In this document: positions 52,290-63,887 of the stretch, piece after piece
Layout: every line of letters begins with the position of its first letter
How positions within the stretch are numbered: the stretch's first letter is position 1
Source of the DNA: Desulfobacterales bacterium
Lineage (GTDB): Bacteria; Desulfobacterota; Desulfobacteria; Desulfobacterales; Desulfosalsimonadaceae
DNA: 64,000 nucleotides
Direction of reading: 5' to 3'
Assembly (NCBI GenBank): GCA_034520365.1
Contig: JAXHNP010000002.1
Location: forward strand, 372,001 to 436,000
The notes under the pieces: model-generated
The model's input: the letters and a program-made list of their open reading frames with translations, nothing else
Told to the model about the DNA's origin: nothing
Database searches by the model: none
Program-made: the position numbers and the translations under genes

Positions 52290-54299
52290 ATGACACATTT
52301 TAATCTTCAAACCGAAATGGTTCCCAAGGGGGATCAGCCAAAGGCGATTGACACGCTGTCCAAAGGCTTAGAGCAGGGCAGGGCCCATCAGGTGATGCTG
52401 GGGGTGACCGGATCAGGAAAAACCTTTTCCATGGCCAATGTGATTGAGCGCATGGGCAGGCCCACGCTGGTAATCGCCCCCAACAAAACCCTGGCCGCCC
52501 AGTTGTATAATGAGTTCCGGGCATTTTTCCCGGAAAACGCAGTGGAATATTTTGTAAGCTATTATGACTATTACCAGCCGGAAGCCTATATTCCGGTGAG
52601 TGACACATATATCCAGAAGGATTCCTCCATCAATGAGATGATTGACAAGATGCGCCATTCCGCCACGCGTTCGGTATTATCGAGGCGCGATGTCATTGTG
52701 GTGGCCAGCGTTTCCTGTATATACGGACTGGGCGCACCGGAAGATTACCTGGCCATGCGCCTGGATCTGGAGACGGGCGCAGAGGTTTCAAGGGATCAAC
52801 TGCTAAAGGATCTGGTCGCCATCCAGTATGAGCGAAATGATACGGATTTTTACCGGGGCGTGTTCCGGGTACGCGGCGACCGGGTGGAAATTTTTCCGGC
52901 CCATGAGGATGAGGTGGCCATCCGGATCGAATTTTTCGGCGATGAAATCGATGCCATGGCAGAGATCGATCCATTGACCGGCAATATTTTGCTTTCCCTG
53001 GACCGGGTGACCATTTTTCCGGCCAGCCATTATGTGACCCGGCAGCGCACCCGCAAACGGGTGATCGATGCCATAAAGGCGGAGCTTAAGGAGCAGATCA
53101 GACATTTTTCAGATAACAGGAAATACATCGAAGTTCAGCGTATCGAGGAGCGCACCAATTTTGACATCGAAATGATCCATGAGCTGGGCTACTGCAACGG
53201 CATTGAGAACTATTCCCGCCATCTGACGGGCCGTTTAGCAGGGGAGCCGCCGCCCACCCTGCTGGATTATTTTCCGGATGACTTTTTGGTATTTATTGAC
53301 GAAAGCCATATAACAATCCCGCAGATCGGCGGCATGTATAACGGCGACCGATCGCGGAAGCAGACGCTTGTAGAATATGGCTTCCGCCTGCCCTCTGCCC
53401 TGGATAACCGGCCGCTGCGCTTTGATGAATTCGAGGCCCGCGTCTCCCAGGCGATCTATGTGTCCGCCACCCCGTCCCATTATGAGATGGAAAACAGCGG
53501 CAATGCAGTGGTCGAACAGATCGTGCGGCCCACCGGCCTGGTGGATCCGGCTATTGAATTCAAACCGGCCGCCAACCAGGTGGATGACCTGCTCGATGAA
53601 ATCCGCCCCCGCATTGAGCGAAATGAACGGGTGCTGGTGACCACCCTGACCAAGCGCATGGCCGAGGACCTGACGGAATACTATGCGGACCTTGGGATTC
53701 GGGTCAAATACCTGCATTCGGATATCAAAACCCTGGAGCGCATTGACATTATCCAGGATCTGCGCATGGGGGAATTTGATGTGCTGGTGGGCATCAACCT
53801 GCTGCGGGAGGGTCTTGATATCCCCGAGGTTTCCCTGGTGGCAATTCTGGATGCCGACAAAGAAGGGTTTCTGAGATCCACCCGGTCGCTCATCCAGACC
53901 TGCGGCCGGGCGGCCCGTAATGTGAACGGTACGGTATTGATGTATGGGGATGTGATCACTGAATCCATGAAAAAGGCGGCGGATGAAACCAACCGCCGCC
54001 GGGAGATTCAGGCCGCATACAATAAAAAGCACACCATTACGCCCGCCACCATTGACAAAAAAATTGCATCCGGGTTTGAACACATCTATCAGCAGCCGGC
54101 CGGGCAGGAAAACGGGCAGGTGGCGGAACCGATCGCGGATTATACCTCACTTGATAATCTGGATAGCAAGATCAAGCGCCTGGAAAAAGAAATGCATGAG
54201 GCGGCCAAAAATCTGGAGTTTGAAAAAGCGGCCAGGCTCAGGGATCGGATCAGTGATCTCAAAAAACTGATGGTTTTTGATTTTGCGGCAAGCCCGTAA
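52290..54299 (+). CDS. uvrB: UvrABC excinuclease subunit B
   Basis: A 669-residue DNA repair helicase. The ATG at 52290 is chosen by homology because family members begin MxxFxLxxxxxPxGDQPKAI, as this one does; an upstream ATG at 52239 would add 17 residues without a good ribosome binding site. Walker [15 protein letters not shown]-like DESH ([11 protein letters not shown]) and helicase motifs V/VI (QTCGRAARN) are all present, and a C-terminal UVR domain ([21 protein letters not shown]) binds UvrC. uvrC follows directly. Confidence 0.97.
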   Translation: MTHFNLQTEMVPKGDQPKAIDTLSKGLEQGRAHQVMLGVTGSGKTFSMANVIERMGRPTLVIAPNKTLAAQLYNEFRAFFPENAVEYFVSYYDYYQPEAYIPVSDTYIQKDSSINEMIDKMRHSATRSVLSRRDVIVVASVSCIYGLGAPEDYLAMRLDLETGAEVSRDQLLKDLVAIQYERNDTDFYRGVFRVRGDRVEIFPAHEDEVAIRIEFFGDEIDAMAEIDPLTGNILLSLDRVTIFPASHYVTRQRTRKRVIDAIKAELKEQIRHFSDNRKYIEVQRIEERTNFDIEMIHELGYCNGIENYSRHLTGRLAGEPPPTLLDYFPDDFLVFIDESHITIPQIGGMYNGDRSRKQTLVEYGFRLPSALDNRPLRFDEFEARVSQAIYVSATPSHYEMENSGNAVVEQIVRPTGLVDPAIEFKPAANQVDDLLDEIRPRIERNERVLVTTLTKRMAEDLTEYYADLGIRVKYLHSDIKTLERIDIIQDLRMGEFDVLVGINLLREGLDIPEVSLVAILDADKEGFLRSTRSLIQTCGRAARNVNGTVLMYGDVITESMKKAADETNRRREIQAAYNKKHTITPATIDKKIASGFEHIYQQPAGQENGQVAEPIADYTSLDNLDSKIKRLEKEMHEAAKNLEFEKAARLRDRISDLKKLMVFDFAASP

Positions 54300-54322
54300 T
54301 CTTTGAAAAAAATATATCTGCC

Positions 54323-56146
54323 ATGACTGCCTCCCTTAAAGAAAAAGCAACGGCCGCGCCATCCGGACCGGGGGTCTATATTATGAAAAATGCCCGACAG
54401 CGGATTATTTATGTCGGCAAGGCCGCCAATCTCAAAAACCGGTTGAGCTCATATTTCAGCGACAGTCCGCATATGGATGTCAAGACAGGGGTGTTGGTCC
54501 GACAAATCGTTGCCTTTGATATCATCCAGACCGGTTCTGAAAAAGAGGCCCTGATATTAGAGTCCAACCTGATTAAAAAACACCGGCCCCGCTACAATGT
54601 GATCTTAAAGGATGATAAGCGGTATCCTTCGCTGCGGATAGACATGAAAAGCGACTACCCCTGCCTTCAGGTGGTCCGCAAAATCCGAAATGACGGGGCG
54701 GCCTATTTCGGCCCGTTCGCCTCCGCCGGCGCGGTCCGCCAGACGCTTAAGCTTATAAACAAAACATTCCGGCTGAGAAAATGCACGTCCTCCCGAATCA
54801 AGCCCCGCAGCCGGCCCTGCCTTTATCACCAGATGGATCTTTGCCTGGCGCCCTGCTGCAAACCGGTGAGCCCCGCGGTATACCATGAAATCGTCAATGA
54901 GGTGCGAATGTTTCTAAACGGCCGCACCGCTGAATTAACCGCCAAGATCAGGTCGGAGATGGCGGCTGCGGCCGAGCGCCAGGAATTTGAAAAAGCCGCC
55001 GGCCTAAGAGACAAGCTGTTTGCCATTGAAAAAACTGTTGAAAAGCAGGTGGCGGTGACCCCGGATTTCGTGGATCGCGATGTGATCGGCATAGCCAGTG
55101 ATCCGCCATATGCCCTGCTTTGGGTCATGTTTGTAAGGAACGGGTTTATGCAGGGGGCAAAGGATTTTCGGGTGGATGAGGACACGGCAACGGATGCCGA
55201 GATTATCGGCGCGTTTTTAAAACAGCACTATGAAGCCGCCCCGGAAATTCCTGAAGAAATTCTGATTCCCTGTGAGCATGAAGATAAATCCCTGTATGCG
55301 GAATGGCTCTCCCAGAAAAAGGGCAAAAAAGTCCGGCTTCATCACCCGAGGCGCGGGGACAAAGTCCGGCTGATCCGAATGTGTGAAGAAAACGCGAAAA
55401 CCCGGCTTTCCCAGCGGATCGAGGCGGAAATGGCCAATCAGTCCATGCTGGAGGGACTTCGGCAGCAGTTCCGGCTGGATGGGCTGCCCAGGCGTATTGA
55501 ATGTGTGGACAATTCCGGAATTTCCGGGCAGGAACTGGTCGCCGGCATGGTGGTCTATGCGGACGGCGTGCCGGATAAATCCGAATACAGGCGTTATATC
55601 ATCCGAAATGTGGGCCAGGCGGATGATTATGCCTGTATGGCCGAAGTGCTGGGACGGCGGTTTGATCCAAACCATACCGCCACTGAAGAATTGCCGGATC
55701 TGCTGGTTATTGACGGCGGCAAGGGCCAGTTAAATATCGCGGTATCCGTGCTGGACAGACTGGGGCTTGGGGATAAATTTCCGGTCATCGGCATTGCCAA
55801 GGCGGATACGGACCGGGGGGAGACCAGTGACAAAATCTATGTTCCCGGCCGGCGTAACCCGCTCAATCTGGCTGGCCGCAAGGATGTATTGTACTTTATT
55901 CAGCGAATACGGGATGAGGCGCATCGCTATGCCATTACCTATCACCGGCAGAAGCGGCGTAAGACGGCGATGCGTTCGCGCCTGGACGGGATTCAGGGTA
56001 TCGGCGAAAAGCGTAAGGCTTTGCTGCTGAAGCATTTCAAAAGCATCCGCAAAATCAGGGCCGCCTCTGTTGAGGAACTGGCCGGGCTGCCCGGAATGAA
56101 CCGCCGGGCAGCCGAAAATATTCAAAAAGCGCTGAATGCCGATTGA
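54323..56146 (+). CDS. uvrC: UvrABC excinuclease subunit C
   Basis: A 607-residue nuclease. N-terminal GIY-YIG domain (GPGVYIMKN and YVGKAANLKNRL), UVR domain (EKAAGLRDKLF), endonuclease-V-like nuclease (PRRIECVDNSG, DLLVIDGGKGQLN, RDEAHRYAITYHR) and C-terminal HhH pair (LPGMNRRAAENIQKAL). It makes both incisions. It starts 24 bases after uvrB, so co-transcription is certain or nearly so. No damage-inducible box was identified. Confidence 0.97.
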   Translation: MTASLKEKATAAPSGPGVYIMKNARQRIIYVGKAANLKNRLSSYFSDSPHMDVKTGVLVRQIVAFDIIQTGSEKEALILESNLIKKHRPRYNVILKDDKRYPSLRIDMKSDYPCLQVVRKIRNDGAAYFGPFASAGAVRQTLKLINKTFRLRKCTSSRIKPRSRPCLYHQMDLCLAPCCKPVSPAVYHEIVNEVRMFLNGRTAELTAKIRSEMAAAAERQEFEKAAGLRDKLFAIEKTVEKQVAVTPDFVDRDVIGIASDPPYALLWVMFVRNGFMQGAKDFRVDEDTATDAEIIGAFLKQHYEAAPEIPEEILIPCEHEDKSLYAEWLSQKKGKKVRLHHPRRGDKVRLIRMCEENAKTRLSQRIEAEMANQSMLEGLRQQFRLDGLPRRIECVDNSGISGQELVAGMVVYADGVPDKSEYRRYIIRNVGQADDYACMAEVLGRRFDPNHTATEELPDLLVIDGGKGQLNIAVSVLDRLGLGDKFPVIGIAKADTDRGETSDKIYVPGRRNPLNLAGRKDVLYFIQRIRDEAHRYAITYHRQKRRKTAMRSRLDGIQGIGEKRKALLLKHFKSIRKIRAASVEELAGLPGMNRRAAENIQKALNAD

Positions 56147-56169
56147 GCTGAAGCGTAAGCACAGGGGGA

Positions 56170-57501
<1,332 letters not shown>

Positions 57502-58419
57502 ATGAATTTTGGGGAAAAAGTCAAATCTTTGATTAAAGAAGCGGAATTATACAAGTCCCAGGGGCTCTTGAATGAAGCCCTGGACACCTACAAAAATGTT
57601 CAGACATTGATCGAATCCACCCAGAACATTAAAAACAAAGACAGCCTGCTGAGAAAAATCGCCAACAAAATCGATGGCCTTTATACCCAAATGGAGACCG
57701 AGTTCGCTACGCCCGAGCCGCCAAAGGTCTCTGAGGACGCCCGATCGGTCATCAAAGAAATGATTACAGAGGATGACCCCGAAGCCAAAGGGTCCTCATC
57801 CCTGGCCGGCGCGCTCGCCTTGGCGAAGTTCGGGCAGTATGATCAGGCCATTGAGGAATTGACCCGACTTCTTTCTTATGATTCACTGAGGCTTGAGGCG
57901 GCCAGGAATATTATCTGGTGCTGGGTGCAGCAAAACGAAGTGGATAAGGCGCTGGGGCGCGTGAAACAATGGATGTCCGGCAACGTATTAACCCTGGATG
58001 AGGTCAACAGCGTGCGCGCTTATTTTGAGGAACTCGTTCAAAACGCCGGACTGGACGCCCGGATTTCATCGGACAAGATCCATAAGGATCTCGAACCGGA
58101 ATCCCAGGTTGATGATGAAGAAATCCTGGATATCAATGCCACCCGCTTCACTCTGCCCAGAGGCGCGCGAAAAGGCGAGGCGGTCGAGTTGGAAGTCAGT
58201 TTTCAGGCGGGTAAATACCTCAAGATGCTGGTGCCCAGAAAGGATCAAAAACTTATCGAAAGCTTAAATGTCGGGGATCAACTGAACGGGATGACATTTT
58301 ATTCGCCCATGGCGATTTTTTCCGGAATCGGCTATATTTCTTCCAAAGTGACCATTAATGCCGGACCGAAAAAAGGGGACTACAGCCTGGAAATAAAGAT
58401 CCTGAGCATTCAAACTTAG
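57502..58419 (+). CDS. TPR/PilZ-like protein of the MglA cluster
   Basis: A 305-residue protein. The ATG at 57502 is chosen over an upstream TTG because it follows AGGGCGAAG. Residues 1-60 are a helical, MIT/TPR-like region (KVKSLIKEAELYKSQGLLNEALDTYKNVQ), then a second TPR pair around 95-165. The C-terminal 100 residues (FTLPRGARKGEAVELEVSF onward) resemble a PilZ-like domain but lack RxxxR. It precedes the MglA GTPase by 62 bases and probably serves as a scaffold in polarity or motility control; this is inferred. Confidence 0.7.
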   Translation: MNFGEKVKSLIKEAELYKSQGLLNEALDTYKNVQTLIESTQNIKNKDSLLRKIANKIDGLYTQMETEFATPEPPKVSEDARSVIKEMITEDDPEAKGSSSLAGALALAKFGQYDQAIEELTRLLSYDSLRLEAARNIIWCWVQQNEVDKALGRVKQWMSGNVLTLDEVNSVRAYFEELVQNAGLDARISSDKIHKDLEPESQVDDEEILDINATRFTLPRGARKGEAVELEVSFQAGKYLKMLVPRKDQKLIESLNVGDQLNGMTFYSPMAIFSGIGYISSKVTINAGPKKGDYSLEIKILSIQT

Positions 58420-58481
58420 ATGCCACTGGATGCGATGCCAATTATTCCGTGTACATACATTGACCGGAGATCATTTTACTT

Positions 58482-59102
58482 ATGGCGGTGCTGAATCTTA
58501 AAAATCGGGAAATTCAATGCAAAATCGTTTATTACGGGCCGGGACGCAGCGGCAAGACCACCAACCTGGAATTTATCCATAAAAACTATACCAAGCAGGT
58601 CGCCGGCAAAATGATTTCTATTGATACCCATGGCGACCGTACGCTGTTTTTTGATTTTCTGCCGCTTGGACTCGGCAAAATCAGAGGATGTGAGATTAAG
58701 GCCCAGCTATACACGGTTCCCGGACAGGTGCAATATCGCTCTACGCGGGAATTGGTCTTAAAAGGGGTGGATGGGATTGTTTTTGTGGCGGACTCTTTAA
58801 AAGTGCGAAGAGAAAAGAATATGCTTTCATTAAAAGACCTCCATGAAAACCTTAAAAACCTGGGGATGGATATCAGAAAAATTCCACTGGTCTTGCAGTA
58901 TAATAAACGGGACCTTGAAAAACAGGGATTGCCATTGATGCCGGTTGAAAAGATGGATCATGAGCTGAATCGACAGTTGAAAGCCCCGGGCTTTAACGCC
59001 AGCGCATTGACCGGGGAAGGCGTGGGCCACACGCTGTCCCGGATTATGAAGTTGACGCTGCAGCATCTGCAGAAAGAATTTCAATGGGCGCAAGATAAAT
59101 AA
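58482..59102 (+). CDS. MglA-like Ras-family GTPase
   Basis: A 206-residue small GTPase. P-loop GPGRSGKTT at 19-27, the MglA-type TVPGQVQYRSTR at 78-89 (Gly81-Gln82 in the switch II region, where Gln could serve catalysis), and NKRD at 141-144 that recognises guanine. Family members set cell polarity and control gliding or type IV pili. MglB, the GAP partner, is not seen next to it. It is 2 bases upstream of the DUF4388-cNMP gene. The function is inferred from the family. Confidence 0.9.
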   Translation: MAVLNLKNREIQCKIVYYGPGRSGKTTNLEFIHKNYTKQVAGKMISIDTHGDRTLFFDFLPLGLGKIRGCEIKAQLYTVPGQVQYRSTRELVLKGVDGIVFVADSLKVRREKNMLSLKDLHENLKNLGMDIRKIPLVLQYNKRDLEKQGLPLMPVEKMDHELNRQLKAPGFNASALTGEGVGHTLSRIMKLTLQHLQKEFQWAQDK

Positions 59103-59104
59103 TT

Positions 59105-60283
59105 ATGGAATCCAATGTTGTATTAAAGGGCAACCTTAAATTTATCGGATTGGGGGAACTGCTCCAATTGCTGGGCGGCAATGCCAGCACCGGCATTTTG
59201 AAACTGAACTCCCATAGTGTAGCCCATCCCGGGCGTATCTATATTATCGACGGCAATCCGGTGAATGCGGAAGCCGGCGAATATAAGGGCCTTGATGCGT
59301 TAAATCGGCTCTTCGGCTGGCTCGATGCGGACTACGAGTTCATCAATGAAGCCGTCCGCTGTGAACGGGTTATCAAAAAAAGCCGCATGGAAATTATCCT
59401 GGATGCCCTGCGAATGTTTGATGATGGAGAAATCGAAATACTCGGCGGTGACGGGGATGATGTGAAAAGCGGGTCTGGCTCGGATGAGGCTTCTGATCTG
59501 CCGGTTATTAAGGGGCCGCTCGTTGATTATATCTACATCGTGGATGAAGAAGAATTTCCTGCCGGCAAAGAGATTGTTTTCCAGGAAAAATACGGCAACT
59601 GGTTCTGGGTCGTACTGCAGGGCAAAGTGGAAGTGATTCGAATGCTGCCGGAGGGCCGTGTCCCGATTAATCAGCTTTCCGACGGGGCGTTTATCGGCAG
59701 TATCGGCTCATTCATGCGCAAAGGCAGTGTTCAGCGAAGCGCCACCGTGGTAGCGATTACGGATGTGCAATTGGGGGTGATGGATTATGACCTTTTATTT
59801 AAAGAGTTTTCCGAGTTGTCCCCGGTTTTCCAGTTGATCCTGGCTTCTCTGGATAACCGTCTGCGGCAAGTTACCACGAACTGCGCCCGGGCCCTGCTAA
59901 ACATGGTACAGGCTCAAAAACGGATGGATGACTTTCAGACATTTACGCACCAGAAAAACGAAGAGGCGGTATATCAGATACAAAACGGAGAGGCCATTGT
60001 GGTTCGCAGTCTGAATAAGGGCTTTATCGAATTGTGCCGACTCGGTCCCAGCGATATTATCGGGCACATTCCCTTTTTAAATACCGCCCATGAACCGCAT
60101 TCAGCAGCTCTGTATGTGTCTCCGGATTTTGAATATGCGCCCCTGAATCTCAACCCGGTGAGAAAAGAATTCAACCAACTGAGTCAGACATTTAAAAATT
60201 TAATTCAGCACACCGCCGCTTCCATATCTGTCACCACCCGGCGGTTTTTTGACACCATGAATGTGGGACAGACGGATCAGTAA
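59105..60283 (+). CDS. DUF4388 + cyclic-nucleotide-binding-like protein
   Basis: A 392-residue soluble protein. Residues 1-110 form a DUF4388 (PATAN-like) domain: LKGNLKFIGLGELLQLLGGNASTGILKL and IYIIDGNPVNAEAGEYKG. Residues about 145-270 match a cyclic-nucleotide-binding-like fold (FVEFPAGKEIVFQE, GKVEVIRMLPEGRVPINQL, GAFIGSIGSFM), but the phosphate-binding cassette RSA-type Arg is not obvious. A second such fold may follow at about 290-380. Such proteins act as adaptors in chemosensory and MglA-type systems. Two bases separate it from the GTPase gene. Confidence 0.85.
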   Translation: MESNVVLKGNLKFIGLGELLQLLGGNASTGILKLNSHSVAHPGRIYIIDGNPVNAEAGEYKGLDALNRLFGWLDADYEFINEAVRCERVIKKSRMEIILDALRMFDDGEIEILGGDGDDVKSGSGSDEASDLPVIKGPLVDYIYIVDEEEFPAGKEIVFQEKYGNWFWVVLQGKVEVIRMLPEGRVPINQLSDGAFIGSIGSFMRKGSVQRSATVVAITDVQLGVMDYDLLFKEFSELSPVFQLILASLDNRLRQVTTNCARALLNMVQAQKRMDDFQTFTHQKNEEAVYQIQNGEAIVVRSLNKGFIELCRLGPSDIIGHIPFLNTAHEPHSAALYVSPDFEYAPLNLNPVRKEFNQLSQTFKNLIQHTAASISVTTRRFFDTMNVGQTDQ

Positions 60284-60373
60284 CAGTTTATCAGCGAAGT
60301 GAAATTTAGTTTTTAATGCTTAAATTTAAATGCGGGTTAGGGGTAACTAACTAATAAGGTGAGGGGTTTTCCA

Positions 60374-60724
60374 ATGGGAGAGAATAAAAGACGACACGAG
60401 CGTTATGATTCCCTGAATCTCATTTCCTATGTATGCCTGGACGCAGACGGCAAAGAATGGACACAGGGAATGGGCCGGACGCTAAACATCAGCGAGACCG
60501 GTCTTCAACTGGAAACGCATGAAGCCATTGAAAGCAAATACGTGGTTTTGCTTTCCATCGGTATTGAAGATGATCTCGTCGATATCCGGGGCAAGGTGGT
60601 ATACTGCAATCGCGGCAAGGAAAACAAGTTTGAGTCAGGAATTGAATTTCTTGAAGTGCCGCCGGAGGCATATACCATTCTGAAGCGCTATATCAGCGAA
60701 TTTAACAAGCAATATAGCAAATAG
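60374..60724 (+). CDS. PilZ domain protein
   Basis: A 116-residue protein, with a good GAGGGG ribosome binding site before the ATG at 60374. The PilZ c-di-GMP motifs are RHERY near residues 7-11 (RxxxR) and NISETG near 41-46 ((D/N)xSxxG), which fit c-di-GMP binding, so this is the likely second-messenger receiver of the cluster. The gene closes the group of MglA, DUF4388 and TPR/PilZ-like genes and is followed by a small hairpin. Confidence 0.9.
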   Translation: MGENKRRHERYDSLNLISYVCLDADGKEWTQGMGRTLNISETGLQLETHEAIESKYVVLLSIGIEDDLVDIRGKVVYCNRGKENKFESGIEFLEVPPEAYTILKRYISEFNKQYSK

Positions 60725-60727
60725 CCG

Positions 60728-60744
60728 GCACCTTTTTTAGGTGC
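60728..60744 (+). terminator. Small hairpin after the PilZ gene
   Basis: GCACCT/AGGTGC with a five-T loop, 4 bases after the PilZ stop. The stem is short, and no T run follows, so it is weak; it does argue that the upstream GTG at 60741 is not the purC start. Confidence 0.45.
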
Positions 60745-60782
60745 TTAAAAATTCTAAATTAAGGGTGGATAACGGATTTTTT

Positions 60783-61679
60783 ATGGGACAGGCAATATTT
60801 CAGACGGATTTTTCAGATCTTGAGCTGACGCGACAGGGAAAAGTAAGGGATATTTATGAATTGAGCGATCAGCTGTTAATGGTGGCGACGGATCGCATCT
60901 CCGCATTTGATGTGGTTATGCCCAATCCGGTGCCGGATAAAGGCAGGATACTGAATCACATCTCCCTTTTCTGGTTTGATATCATGACGGATATTGTCGC
61001 CAATCACGTCATAACTAGCGATGTGGATGCATACCCGGCCGCCTGTCAGCCTTACAAGGATATTCTAAAAGACCGAAGCATGCTGGTCAAAAAAACCGAA
61101 CCATTGCCCGTGGAATGCGTCGTAAGGGGCTATATTTCCGGGTCCGGATGGAAATCCTATCAACAGAACAGCGAGGTTTGCGGTATCAAACTGCCCGCCG
61201 GCCTCAAAGAATCGGATCCGCTGCCTGAGCCGATTTTTACCCCCTCCACCAAAGCGGAGTTTGGTGAGCATGACATCAATATTACATTCGAGGCGGTGGT
61301 GGATCTGATTGGCCGCCGGACCGCGGAGCATATCCGGGACTTGAGTCTCTCCATTTATCAAAAAGGCGCGGCCATCGCCGAAGAAAAAGGGATTATAATT
61401 GCTGATACGAAATTCGAATTCGGCTATGACGGGGATCAATTGATCCTGATCGATGAGGTGCTAACCCCAGATTCATCAAGATTCTGGCCAAAGGCCACCT
61501 ATCAGCCCGGCGGTCCCCAGCCGAGCTACGACAAACAGTATTTAAGGGATTATCTGCTCTCCCTTGACTGGGACAAAACACCGCCTGCCCCGATGCTTCC
61601 GGAGGAGGTCATCGCCAATACCCGACAGAAATACATGGATGCCCTGAACTCCCTGGTCGGCCGCACGCATGAATTTTAA
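60783..61679 (+). CDS. purC: Phosphoribosylaminoimidazole-succinocarboxamide synthase
   Basis: A 298-residue ATP-dependent enzyme joining aspartate to CAIR in purine synthesis. The start at 60783 is chosen from the family beginning ([22 protein letters not shown]) and because an upstream GTG at 60741 falls in a hairpin. SAICAR synthase motifs: [52 protein letters not shown], and DTKFEFG. Length of about 298 matches the larger type. Its 3' end overlaps the ParB-like gene by 11 bases. Confidence 0.96.
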   Translation: MGQAIFQTDFSDLELTRQGKVRDIYELSDQLLMVATDRISAFDVVMPNPVPDKGRILNHISLFWFDIMTDIVANHVITSDVDAYPAACQPYKDILKDRSMLVKKTEPLPVECVVRGYISGSGWKSYQQNSEVCGIKLPAGLKESDPLPEPIFTPSTKAEFGEHDINITFEAVVDLIGRRTAEHIRDLSLSIYQKGAAIAEEKGIIIADTKFEFGYDGDQLILIDEVLTPDSSRFWPKATYQPGGPQPSYDKQYLRDYLLSLDWDKTPPAPMLPEEVIANTRQKYMDALNSLVGRTHEF

Positions 61680-62655
61680 CACCGCTTCAGTTCGGCTGTC
61701 TTTGATCGATCAAGGGGATAATACGTATAAAATCTCAACGCGTCCATCCGATTCGCAGCTCGCGTCCTCAATAAAGGCTCTCGGATGCCTCAATCCGCCC
61801 ATTCTGTATCCGATTAAGCCCGCCGGGTATTTAATTGTCAGCGGGTTCCGACGCCTTGCGGCAGCTGAGCAGCTGGGCTGGTCCCGCATTCCGGCGCGTA
61901 TCATGCCGTCGGATATCGAAACATACGATATCGCGGGGATTGCAATTGCGGATAACGCTCAGCATCGGGAACTCAATCTCATTGAACAGGCCCGGGCGGT
62001 TGAAAAACTGGCGCCATTTTTTTCTAACACAGCAGAGCTGATCAATTTTGGCAAAAATCTCGGCTTGTCTTTAAACCAGCGGCTCATCTCCCGCCTTAAG
62101 CGGCTGCGTCGCCTTTCGGATTCGGTCCAGGCGCAGATTCTGTCCGGGGCCATTCCCCTGACCATCGCCCTTGCCTTAGAAAAACTGGAACCTCCGGCAG
62201 CCGAGGCTTTGGCTGATTTTTTTGATGGGCTGCGGCCGACTTTGAATCAGCAAAAGGAGATGCTGGAGTGGATCCAGGAAATCGCCGGGGCTTGCGATCA
62301 ATCCATACCCGATGTTCTTAAAACCACCCCGATTCCGGAGATACTTGCGGACCAAGATCTCGATCGGCCGCAGAAATTAAAAAAAGTTCGGAACGTTTTG
62401 AAAGAGCGGCGGTATCCGACGATCTGCCGTTTTGAGGCTGTGATGGAAAAAAACCGCAAGGCCCTTAATCTGCCGGCCGATATTAGGCTTTCCGCCCCGG
62501 CCGGTTTAGAAGACGACCGGTTTTCAATGACCATAACATTTCGCTCGCCGCTTGAATTCAAAGAGCGAATTGAAGCCCTGTCGAATATGGCCGATGATCC
62601 CCGCTTTACTGCGATTGTAGATAAGCAAATTGACGATCAAGCACCTCTATATTGA
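61669..62655 (+). CDS. ParB-like nuclease-domain protein
   Basis: A 328-residue protein with a ParB N-terminal domain: [29 protein letters not shown] and [16 protein letters not shown], followed by a helical region with [17 protein letters not shown] that may bind DNA. It is not the chromosomal partition ParB, because there is no parA next to it and the C-terminus differs. It overlaps purC by 11 bases and the SPL-like gene by 26 bases, so both overlaps point to one operon. ParB-fold proteins can be CTPases or nucleases; which applies is unknown. Confidence 0.82.
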   Translation: MNFNTASVRLSLIDQGDNTYKISTRPSDSQLASSIKALGCLNPPILYPIKPAGYLIVSGFRRLAAAEQLGWSRIPARIMPSDIETYDIAGIAIADNAQHRELNLIEQARAVEKLAPFFSNTAELINFGKNLGLSLNQRLISRLKRLRRLSDSVQAQILSGAIPLTIALALEKLEPPAAEALADFFDGLRPTLNQQKEMLEWIQEIAGACDQSIPDVLKTTPIPEILADQDLDRPQKLKKVRNVLKERRYPTICRFEAVMEKNRKALNLPADIRLSAPAGLEDDRFSMTITFRSPLEFKERIEALSNMADDPRFTAIVDKQIDDQAPLY

Positions 62656-63727
62656 CAAAGACGTGGCGGATTTTCCGCTCACCCGGCAGATTCAATCCCG
62701 GCTCAACATCCCCGCAGAAGTCGTCGATTCGGCGGAATCCGTATTCCGCGCCATTGCCGGCCTGCCCGATCCGGTAAGTGCCGGCAAACAGCGGCTGTTC
62801 GTCACCCATAATAAGGGCGCGTTTATCCGGCCCTGCCCGGGCACCCGCTGCTATACCTGCTGCCGCTACATGATCCTTCATATCGGCACCTTTTGTTTGA
62901 TGGATTGCGCCTATTGTATCCTTCAGTCCTATTTCCACCCCCCCATGCTGCAGTATTATGTCAACCAGGCGGCCATGATGGCCGCCCTTGATCAGGCCTT
63001 CGCCCAAAGGCGGTTTCGGCGCATCGGTACCGGCGAATTTACGGACAGCCTGATCTGGGAATCCATTGATGCGATTTCGGAAAAACTGATTAAAAAATTT
63101 TCCACACAATCCCAGATGGTATTGGAGATAAAGACCAAAACCACGCGGATTGATCATTTGCTGGATTTGGCGCACAACCGGAAAACCATTATGGCCTGGT
63201 CTTTAAACACCGAAACGGTGATAAAAAGAGAGGAACGACGAACAGCCGGTTTAGAGGCCAGACTCAAGGCGGCTTACCGGTGCCAGCAGGCCGGTTACCC
63301 CCTGGCCTTTCATTTTGACCCCCTTATTCTTTATCCCGGATGCGAACAGGAGTATGCGGATGTGTTGGACCGGCTTTTCACCCGGATCAATCCGGATCAG
63401 ATCGTCTGGATCAGCGTCGGCAGTTTTCGGTTTATGCCGGATTTAAAACCGATTGTTGCCCGTCGGTTTCCGGATTCCAAGATTATTTACGGCGAGTTTA
63501 TTAAAGGCCTGGACGGCAAAATGCGATATTTTAAACCCCTGCGGCATGCCCTTTATAAAAAATTCATCGATGATATCAAAGCCCGGGCCCCGGACCTATG
63601 CGTCTACTTCTGCATGGAAGATGAAAAAACATGGGAACATGTATTTGGATTCCGGCCCGCGGATCACGGGGGGCTGCCGGCGATGCTTGACAATTCGGCC
63701 ATCAGGCACTGCGGTCTGAGCCCATAA
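62630..63727 (+). CDS. Spore photoproduct lyase-family radical SAM protein
   Basis: A 365-residue protein with the 4Fe-4S radical SAM motif CLMDCAYC (Cys89, 93, 96) and upstream Cys69, 74, 77 and 78, which may bind a further cluster. The fold and length match the SPL (SplB) family, whose spore enzyme repairs a thymine dimer. In non-spore-formers homologues of this type are usually called DNA repair photolyases, without a proven reaction. The TTG start lies inside the ParB-like gene, so the two are translationally coupled; a shared role in DNA metabolism is likely. Confidence 0.85.
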   Translation: MTIKHLYIDKDVADFPLTRQIQSRLNIPAEVVDSAESVFRAIAGLPDPVSAGKQRLFVTHNKGAFIRPCPGTRCYTCCRYMILHIGTFCLMDCAYCILQSYFHPPMLQYYVNQAAMMAALDQAFAQRRFRRIGTGEFTDSLIWESIDAISEKLIKKFSTQSQMVLEIKTKTTRIDHLLDLAHNRKTIMAWSLNTETVIKREERRTAGLEARLKAAYRCQQAGYPLAFHFDPLILYPGCEQEYADVLDRLFTRINPDQIVWISVGSFRFMPDLKPIVARRFPDSKIIYGEFIKGLDGKMRYFKPLRHALYKKFIDDIKARAPDLCVYFCMEDEKTWEHVFGFRPADHGGLPAMLDNSAIRHCGLSP

Positions 63728-63887
63728 ACGCTTTGCCCGGAAAATAAGCATCCGGCCGGCATCGGGGCTCTACGCCGTCATTTAGGAGTAATTTATTTGA
63801 CTTTTGAACGGGGTTCAACTAAAGTTTTTACCGAGTTATCATCCCATAAGGCAATTTAACTGCGTTCAATCGATTGAGGAGAAACTC

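Noticed and set aside
53235-54083. A 282-codon minus-strand frame antisense to uvrB
   Set aside because: uvrB is fully supported by motifs here; antisense frames are expected in GC-rich DNA.
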